Below, in pieces: positions 57,371 through 64,000 of a stretch of DNA of 64,000 nt. The translations under genes were made by a program, and so were the position numbers. The stretch is from Dipteronia dyeriana (lineage: Eukaryota; Streptophyta; Magnoliopsida; Sapindales; Sapindaceae), in NCBI GenBank assembly GCA_032871835.1, contig CM065299.1, positions 33,964,074 to 34,028,073 of the forward strand, written 5' to 3'. Below the pieces are notes generated by a model. That model did not search any database, was not told the origin of the DNA, and was given only the letters and a program-made list of their open reading frames with translations. Each line of letters opens with the position of its first letter. The stretch's first letter is position 1.

Positions 57371-60014
57371 AAAAACACAATCACAGTTAAATGCTCAAGG
57401 CTAACCTAGAGGGGGGGGGGGGGGGGGGGGTTAATAGGTTAGATACATTTTTCGACTCACTTAGAAACAAACAAAAGTTTGTCCCTCTAGATTGTTTGTA
57501 TCACAATATATATATTAATTAAAGACAATTAATCAATATATAAACACAAGTAAAGTGTGATACAAACAAGTAATTGTAATATATACACAATCAATATTAT
57601 AAAGAGGAAGTCAACATACAAAGAAAGTTCTATCCACAATACAAATATTAGACAGATAGGGATAGAGAATAGTTGACACAAGATATAACGTGGTAAACCT
57701 CCAAAGAGGAAACATCCACGGGCTAACTGCCACCGGTAAAAAAAATCCACTAGTATATAAGACAAGTACAATCTCTCAAGTGACCTCTTCACTCTAAAAG
57801 TTGTCTCCCTATGCTCAACAATCTGAGGCTTCACACCTCTTGTCAAGACTTCCTTACTCACCTTATCAGGATCTTCACAACCCAAGGCAAGACTTCTTGC
57901 TCAACTATCCGAGTCTTCCCGACTCTAGTCAAGACTTCCGTGCTCACCTATCCGAGTTCTCCCAACTCTAGGCAAGACTTCTTGCTCGACTATCCAAGGC
58001 TTCACACCTCTAGCCAAGACTTTCTTGCTCGACAATTCGAGGCTTCACACATCTTGCCAAGACTTCTTGCTCAACACCATAGGTCTCACACCTATTGTCA
58101 ATACTTCCTTCTCACAAGGCATCTAGGTGATCATGAATGCAAAACGCAACCAAGCACATAATATAGAATGCTATTGTCAACACATCCTATTGAAAATACT
58201 AGACATGAGCATGAATGCACAAATCACATATAGTCTAGTTAATCATGCATGAGTAGTCAATCTAGATCATGTAAAATATGTTCAACATTAATCACAAACT
58301 AGATTCATGCATATATCTAAACTTGAATCACAAGATATGATCAACAAATCACAAGATCAAGTTTAAATCACAAAAACCTAAAACAGGATAAAATCATATT
58401 ACAAAGTCAAATAGATCTAAGCATAAGTTCTAGAGCATATTCCTAATCATAGATTCAACAAATCACATGAATAGCTCAAAAGAACATAAACATATGTATT
58501 AAGTGAGAATTTTGGCCAAGAGAGCCTAATATATGTGAGGAACTATTTTTCTCAAAATCAATCAATCAAAGATCATCAAATAGTCCTAGAATCAAAGCTT
58601 GCACAATACAATTCCAAACATGTGATAACATAGGCAAAATCAAAGCCTAACTCAACATGAATGATTTCAATTTAAATTCAATCTATTTGAAAGTGTTCAA
58701 AACACAAATCTAAACACTCAAAATGTACAAATATATGTAGAAGAAGAAAACCCAAGGCAATTGATCAAGTTTTAAAAGAAAACTTAGAGTGAAAATCAAT
58801 ACCTTGGTTGATCTAGGTTCAGTCCCGTTTTTGTATGATTAGACACCAAAAATTGCAGCAAAATAAACTCAAACCTTCAGAGAAAAGAGGGAGGATGAAT
58901 AGATGAACACTCTCAACTTAGAATCACTCAAATTGGAGTTCAAATAAAGAAGTTATGGTGTTTGGAGGTGAGAAAATTTAGAGAGAAAAATTCTGCACAA
59001 TTGATTTGAATTTCTTCTTAGAATGAAATGTGAGAGGAAGAGAGATTATAAAAGAGTGGGAAAGAAGAAAGCATGAAAGACCAAAATAGCCCTCTTTAGA
59101 AGTGCTCCACTGAGATGGCCCGTGGGCAACTCGGGGCAGCAAGGTTGTGTGGCCGAAATTGCCACACGTCATCTCGGCCATGCACACCTCCATGGCCTTT
59201 TGGCCATGGTGCATTCCCCTCACACTCCCTCACGTTCTTCGACCGTTCTCTAACCTCCTAACTCGGAATTTGAATCCGTTTGCGGATTACGAACCGAAAC
59301 TCTCACACGGAAATGGAAATATAAGATTTTCAACCCAAAAAATAATAATTCTACTCGATATACAAAGACGAAGACAATGTATGAAACATGAGTTGAAAGT
59401 GTAGTATCTTTTGACTTAGAACTTGAAATCAATAATATGAGTAACCGAAATGACCGAAACTCAATCAAGAATGATTTAAGAATAAATCCAAGTTCAATAT
59501 CCATGTTATACAAACATATACACACACAAACATAATTCACACTAGAATGCAAACTACGTATAGATAGTTTCCAATCATCCATATTCCAAAACATGTTATA
59601 TACAAACCAATGCATGAGTATTCATCTTTAAGTGTGTGAATGTGTTATACATGGTGCACAATGATGCAGGGACACATATGAATGAATTGTATGTGTGTGC
59701 CTATAAAGGTGCACAACGATGCATGGACACAAATGTATGATATGTGTGTGTGCCTATAATGGTGCACAACGTTGCAGTGACACAAATGTATGATATGTGT
59801 GTGCATGCCTAAGCCTTGTAAAAGAAAGATAAGGTCTTAGTATACCTTGTAGAACCAAATTGCATCCTTTCTCTTTGAAGACTTAGAACTTACTTTGACT
59901 TGTTGTTTCTTCTTCCTTGAATCTTGAATCATCATGAACCTAAACAACTAAGTCATTACAAGGTAAACATCATTTTGATATGGAATTAATGCCAACACAA
60001 ACTAAAACCTAACA
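57371..60014 (-). repeat. Copia-C 3' LTR (2.6 kb)
   Basis: Left edge TAAAAACACAATCAC, equal to the complement of GTGATTGTATTTTCA at 40925 with a changed terminal base. Right edge CCTAACA next to the polypurine tract. It holds a run of 20 G (57411-57430), six to seven ~45-bp repeats (57820-58110, TTGCTCGACTATCC...AAGACTTC) and the CATCTCGG block (59110-59190). A minus-strand TATA candidate (CTTTTATAATC, about 59050) and ~65-bp repeats of GGTGCACAACGATGCA...GTGTGTGTGCCTATAA (59650-59800) also occur. Confidence 0.87.
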
Positions 60015-60482
60015 ATCTCCTCCTTTGGCAAATTCCATGTCAAAACACCTATACATTTACTACAAATATAAAAATGAAGATAGGTCACAAAATCACTCTC
60101 TCACATTACAATGAGTAAGACTCCTATAACTAATCTTCACCAACTCTTGAACTTCATCTTGATCTTCTCTTGAAGCAACCTACAAATCATCTCAAAGCAC
60201 AATGCATATACAAGAGAAAAACAACAAATGGCAATATATAATATGGATAAGAATATACAATTAAGTCGATAAATACATGTATCTCCCCCTCAATACATGC
60301 AAAATACAAGAATTCTTAACCAAATCTTAAGACTAATTATTACAAGCCATTGAAAGTCCAAAAGTTCACAAAAACAACATAAAAAGGAAACTAAGTAACT
60401 AGCAATTCATAACAACTCTTTCTCCCCTTTTTTGACATGAAATGATGCCAAAAGTTAAGAAACATACCATGAGACTCAAATA
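60015..60482 (-). other. Copia-C polypurine tract and 3' UTR
   Basis: CCAAAGGAGGAGATTG on minus adjoins the LTR. CTCCCCCTC and CTCCCCTTTTTTGACAT (60282, 60424) correspond to the purine-rich GGGGGAGA boxes of SIRE elements. Non-coding. Confidence 0.7.
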
Positions 60483-61544
60483 CTAGCTACTAGATCCACC
60501 AAAGAAAGATGTGCGTGTAGTTGACCTAACATAATGCTTGAGAGGTGGTCTTGAACTTGATGCAATACACTCCTCCAACTCTTTTATTCTAGCATCTTGT
60601 TTTTCAACTATAGCACTAAACTCATCAACCTTCTTCTTCAAATGTAAAGCCCAATTCGGAAGAATGTTTATGCTAGTCACTTGACAATTAACTTGTGAAC
60701 TACTAAATAGTCCAAAAGTATCACATGTCTTACCCTTATCCTTATATGACATGTATGACACACTTTTATCACTATACTTTTCCAAGGGTTGTACCAATAT
60801 ATCATCTCCACTACTTTGAACACCACGAGCTAAACACAAAGAAGTTATAAACCCTGGTAATGCAAGCTTTTTATCTCCTCTAGTTGAGAAAGCCGCATTA
60901 TCCAAATAAAACATACGCAAATCCCCAAGGTTTATAGGTTGATTAGTCACCAAGGCATATACTATTTTGATCTTGTCTTTATTCAACTCGGTTGAATTCG
61001 AAGATCCAATAATATTTGTGCAAATGAAAAGATGCCAAAATGCACTTGCCTTAGATAACTCATGTTGACTAATATATGCTCTACCTTTCCACTCAAAAGA
61101 AGCATTGTCACATAGAGTTCTACCCATGATATTAAGATTCTCAATGATATCAAAATCTAGAAAGTTTGAATCAATATCACTAGATAGCCCAAGAAACTTG
61201 TTAATGTTTACCGGGTTAACTCTAAATACAACACCCCTAACATCCATCAAAGCATCCAATAAGGTGGCACTCTCTCTATATTCATGATAAAATTCTCTAA
61301 CAATAGTGTCATTCACTATTCATAGCATGCTCACCCAAGATTCCCAATTTTTATCCTTAATGCATTTAAGAACATAAGAATCTTTACTTTTACCTAAGTC
61401 AATGCCTCTCTCTTGAAATATCTTCTAAGTTGCAAAGATCCCTAAATCCTTTGACCTTGAAGCTTTGGATCTTTTTGAGGTTGACTTGGCTTTCATAATG
61501 GGATTCGATTGATTTCCACTTCTGGTAACTTTAGTTCTTCCCAT
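60483..61544 (-). pseudogene. Extra ORF of copia-C in the env-like position (Transposase_32-like)
   Basis: The ATG at 61544 opens a basic leader (MGRTKVTRSGNQSN, then KAKSTSKRSKASRSK). Two in-frame stops (about 61425 and 61316) are followed by 277 uninterrupted codons. The body reads VRGVVFRVNPVNINKFLGLS, ISQHELSKASAFWHLFICTN and IKIVYALVTNQPINLGDLRM. This resembles the 'putative plant transposon protein' family (Pfam Transposase_32). A C-terminal coiled coil (WALHLKKKVDEFSAIVEKQD) and a Ser-rich tail follow. It has no signal peptide or membrane segment, so it is env-like in position only. Its function is unknown. Confidence 0.75.
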
Positions 61545-61559
61545 TTGTTCTTGTGAAAT

Positions 61560-63240
61560 AAGATGCTATAAACAAACAAAAGTGAGTGAAAGACAAAACA
61601 AGCTTATTAGTCAGAAATATATAAAACAATGACATATGACTTAAGAATGAATCATCATGCAAGACAAAGATAGTGAGTAATATCTTACAAGTATCATTAA
61701 GTCAAAATATGCCAACATGTAACAAAATGAAGCATGTGAACATAACATAAAAGAGAACAATGTCTAGCATACAATGCTCCCCCTTGATAAATGCTATAGC
61801 TAAAATAAATGATAGCATAGAGTTCACAAAGATATTCACACAATCACACATTCAAGCAATTTGAAGAGAGATACACAAAGATTTTTCAAGTTCTCTTATA
61901 ATTCTTTAACAATTGCAAAGATATCATCATACTCATAAACAAAGTGTGTGTGTGAGAGATATGCTTCAAATATATATCAAGAAGTAGCTTGATAATCAAC
62001 ATGCAAACAATTTCCAACCACTATTCATCTTAAGCTTTTTCCATAAAAAGTCAAACCGATTATCATCCGGAATTTTTGCTATTAAGAGAATAAATTTCAA
62101 CATATGAGCGTGTGTGTGCATGTGGCTCGTCATCCCATTTCTGTTTTTCAACCCGAGCTCATTTGATTTTCAACTAAACTTCTTTTTAAGCCTTCCTCCT
62201 TTTCGTTTTAGGCTTTGAATCAAAGATTTTTTTTTTATGAATTCCTTTCAACACTTCTTTGATTTTTCCATTTTTTTTACATAAACAAAAATTCACTTCA
62301 TGACGGCTTTCACTCATCACAATGGTGTAGCTCTTTCCATTATTGGGTAGCTTTCACAACCAATGTGTGTAGCCTTTTCCATGAAGGTGCTCGTTGAGTT
62401 CTATGTAATTGCCGAAGTAAAGTGGATACTAACCATAGGTCATTTTAAATGTACTTGAGCTCAAAAACTTCAAGGTGTATCCAATGTTTACATTTTAGTA
62501 AACTCAACTAAATAGCAAAACATATAAAAAAGCAAGGTGCAATTTTTAGAAAACCAAGATTTTATGGCTCATAAGCACATGATCTAAGAGCAATAAGTAG
62601 AGACTTATTCAAGATCATTACTTCTCTAATGAGTAGCTTTCAAAGAATATGAAGCTCATATTTTCAAAAGTAATGCCACTCAATATACCATACACAAACA
62701 ATCATCAAAGTTAAGATCAATGTGAACAATATCACTATTATATCCTAAAATAGCAAATGTCAATGAGAACCATATGTATGCTATACAAAATTCTCTAATA
62801 TGACATGCTATGAGATGTATGTCAAAAATTGAGTCAAAAGATGAATATATAAGAGAACATGCAATAGAGTATAGAGATACCTTTTTGCACATTATATTCA
62901 CCAAATCTCATACTTCAGTCCTTTTTATGAGCACTCTTGCCTTGAATGTCTTCATGACACCAAGTTGACAATGTTTCACAACAAGAGTATAAAAGGCGTA
63001 ATATCTCAACTCAATCAACACATATAATAAAAGAACTTCTTCAAATTTAATCAAAATATTTTGACCATCATAACAAACATGATGTGAGATAACCAAGTTC
63101 ATATCAATACATAGAGTATTCAAAGCTAGCAAGCAAGAATTCTCAACATAATTGATATATTGCCCCAAAGATATCTCACATGTGCTTCTTATATTAGTGA
63201 TAAGAGCACTCACCCTTGAACCACTTGTTCTTGGGTGTAC
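61560..63240 (-). other. Copia-C non-coding block where pol is expected
   Basis: 61780-62600 is clearly similar to copia-B 9580-10430 (for example GGTCAAACCGATTATCATC and CATGACGGCTTTCACTCATC). 62660-63240 has only weak frames. One (63213-62908) has NLVISHHVCYDGQNILIKFE, which might be a far-decayed pre-integrase segment, but this is not convincing. No RT or integrase motif is visible. Confidence 0.6.
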
Positions 63241-63870
63241 CTACACAAACATTTCCAATATCATCCTTGACAACAATGTTAAATCTAGAGTAAAGTCTTT
63301 CAATGACTTGATTAACAAGAATATCATTAACACATTCTTCCTTAACATTTTCAACACAAGCTTTGTCAAGTTGAACAAGATTAGAATTCTTTCTACTCCA
63401 TAAATTTTTCTCATTCTCAACAAAATTATCATGTTTCTCAACTTCAAGGCCTTAGCATGTTCAAGTTGAAGTGTAATCTCCTTATCCCTAGATTCATTTC
63501 CTAATTTGCATTTTTCAATATATTTATAACACCTAGGCTTAATATGGCTTATTGTGTTACAATAATGGCAAATTGGAATAAAAGATGAGATTGTACCTTT
63601 TGGAGTTGAACTAGCTTCACTAGGAGTTTTCAAAGATACCTTGTTCGCCAACTTCATCTTGGCTTTTGATCTTCTCTTCTTGTGTGGTTTCTTATCATTC
63701 ACGACTTCATCAAAGTGTGTAGGAAATGGTGCTTCCAAGAGTTCCTCTTCAACTACCAAGTCGTCTTCACCACTATGAGAGTTAACAAGATTCCTAACAC
63801 TAGACACACTAACCGAATCATTCACTAAGTCCTTGATAGCCTCCTTAGCCGTGTCTATCTCTTCCATCAA
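63241..63870 (-). pseudogene. Copia-C gag C-terminal part
   Basis: 209 open codons. An acidic segment (VEEELLEAPFPTHFDEVVND) and a lysine-rich segment (KKPHKKRRSKAKMKLANK) lead to SFIPICHYCNTISHIKPRCY. This is a C-x2-C-x4-H-x4-C knuckle equivalent to those of copia-A and copia-B gag. After it, charged residues (DKEITLQLEHAKALKLRN) replace the expected protease. Gag upstream continues in other frames towards 64000, with coiled-coil-like sequence. Confidence 0.75.
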
Positions 63871-64000
63871 TTCTTATTCTCTCTTCCTTAAAGAAGATAT
63901 CACAATATCCTTCTCAAGGTTTATCTTTTCAAGTTCTCTAAACTTCTTCACAATATCACCTTTTTCACCATGAAGTCTACGAGTAACAACCACAAACTCA

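Larger units (their letters stand above)
57371..64000 (-). mobile_element. Copia-C, SIRE-type retrotransposon, continues past the window
   Basis: The 3' LTR (57371-60014) is on the left. Then come a polypurine tract, an extra ORF (60483-61544), a conserved non-coding block, and a gag C-terminal part reaching 63870. Recognisable integrase, RT and RNase H are absent between gag and the extra ORF, so it appears non-autonomous. It is the same family as copia-B and as the LTR at 38940. It inserted into the gypsy 5' LTR. Confidence 0.83.

Noticed and set aside
57529..57885. 118-codon ORF on minus with hydrophobic segments, and 57811-58161 on plus
   Set aside because: Both are in the copia-C LTR and its ~45-bp repeats. 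The plus-strand copy at 40.2-40.7 kb gives the same frames by homology. The hydrophobic look comes from AT-rich codons.
1..64000. tRNA, rRNA or snoRNA genes
   Set aside because: I looked for B-box (GGTTCGANTCC) contexts and conserved rRNA words. GGTTCGAATC-like strings in the hAT MITE (about 19215) lack a matching A box and cloverleaf.

Overview
The window looks like plant nuclear DNA, probably from a flowering plant. It is AT-rich and has no operons. It is built almost entirely from nested transposable elements typical of plants: SIRE-type Ty1/copia, Tat-type Ty3/gypsy, an L1-type LINE, Mutator-like (MULE) ends, a hAT MITE and a foldback MITE. The only trace of an ordinary gene is a broken LEA D-34 (seed maturation protein) gene near 30.4-31.2 kb. 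No intact host gene, rRNA, tRNA or CRISPR array was found. Species cannot be named from the sequence.

Layout. 1-2.66 kb is unassigned AT-rich DNA. From 2.66 to about 30.0 kb lies a MULE-derived zone. It has two left-type termini (2665 and 22720), two right-type termini (29735-29820 and 29825-30000), decayed transposase pieces (19933-20339 minus, 25992-26093 plus), and long arrays of a ~22-23 bp minisatellite based on TGTGTTTAATTGG. The arrays read that way upstream of the transposase start and in reverse on the far side. Inserted into this zone are copia-A (4862-18690, minus), which itself contains copia-B (6862-14797, minus), a 485-bp hAT MITE with a perfect 8-bp target duplication (18763-19247), and a solo gypsy LTR (22856-24067).

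30.0-32.8 kb holds a possible copia LTR remnant, the LEA pseudogene with an ABRE upstream, a degenerate tandem repeat with GATATAAGTTATATC palindromes, and a foldback MITE. 32.79-38.94 kb is a gypsy-type large retrotransposon derivative: a 2.4-kb LTR, a primer-binding site, then tandem repeats in place of gag-pol. 38.94-40.93 kb is a plus-strand 3' part of a copia-C LTR that cuts an L1-type LINE (40.93-44.4 kb, minus). 45.35-57.37 kb is a Tat-type gypsy element (minus) with gag, protease, RT, two RNase H domains and integrase, all interrupted by stops, plus an antisense spliced-looking ORF (46.9-49.4 kb) on the other strand. Its 5' LTR is split by copia-C (57.37 kb to beyond the window, minus), which keeps gag and an extra ORF between the pol position and the 3' LTR.

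How the parts relate. None of the elements looks autonomous here. Copia-A has lost pol and most of gag, copia-B has lost RT and its primer site but keeps an open RNase H, and copia-C shows no recognisable pol in the window. Copia-B and copia-C belong to one family and share a conserved non-coding block after pol. The most unusual structure is the MULE zone: inverted minisatellite arrays apparently inside a 5' leader intron, with left and right termini that pair in a crossed rather than nested order.
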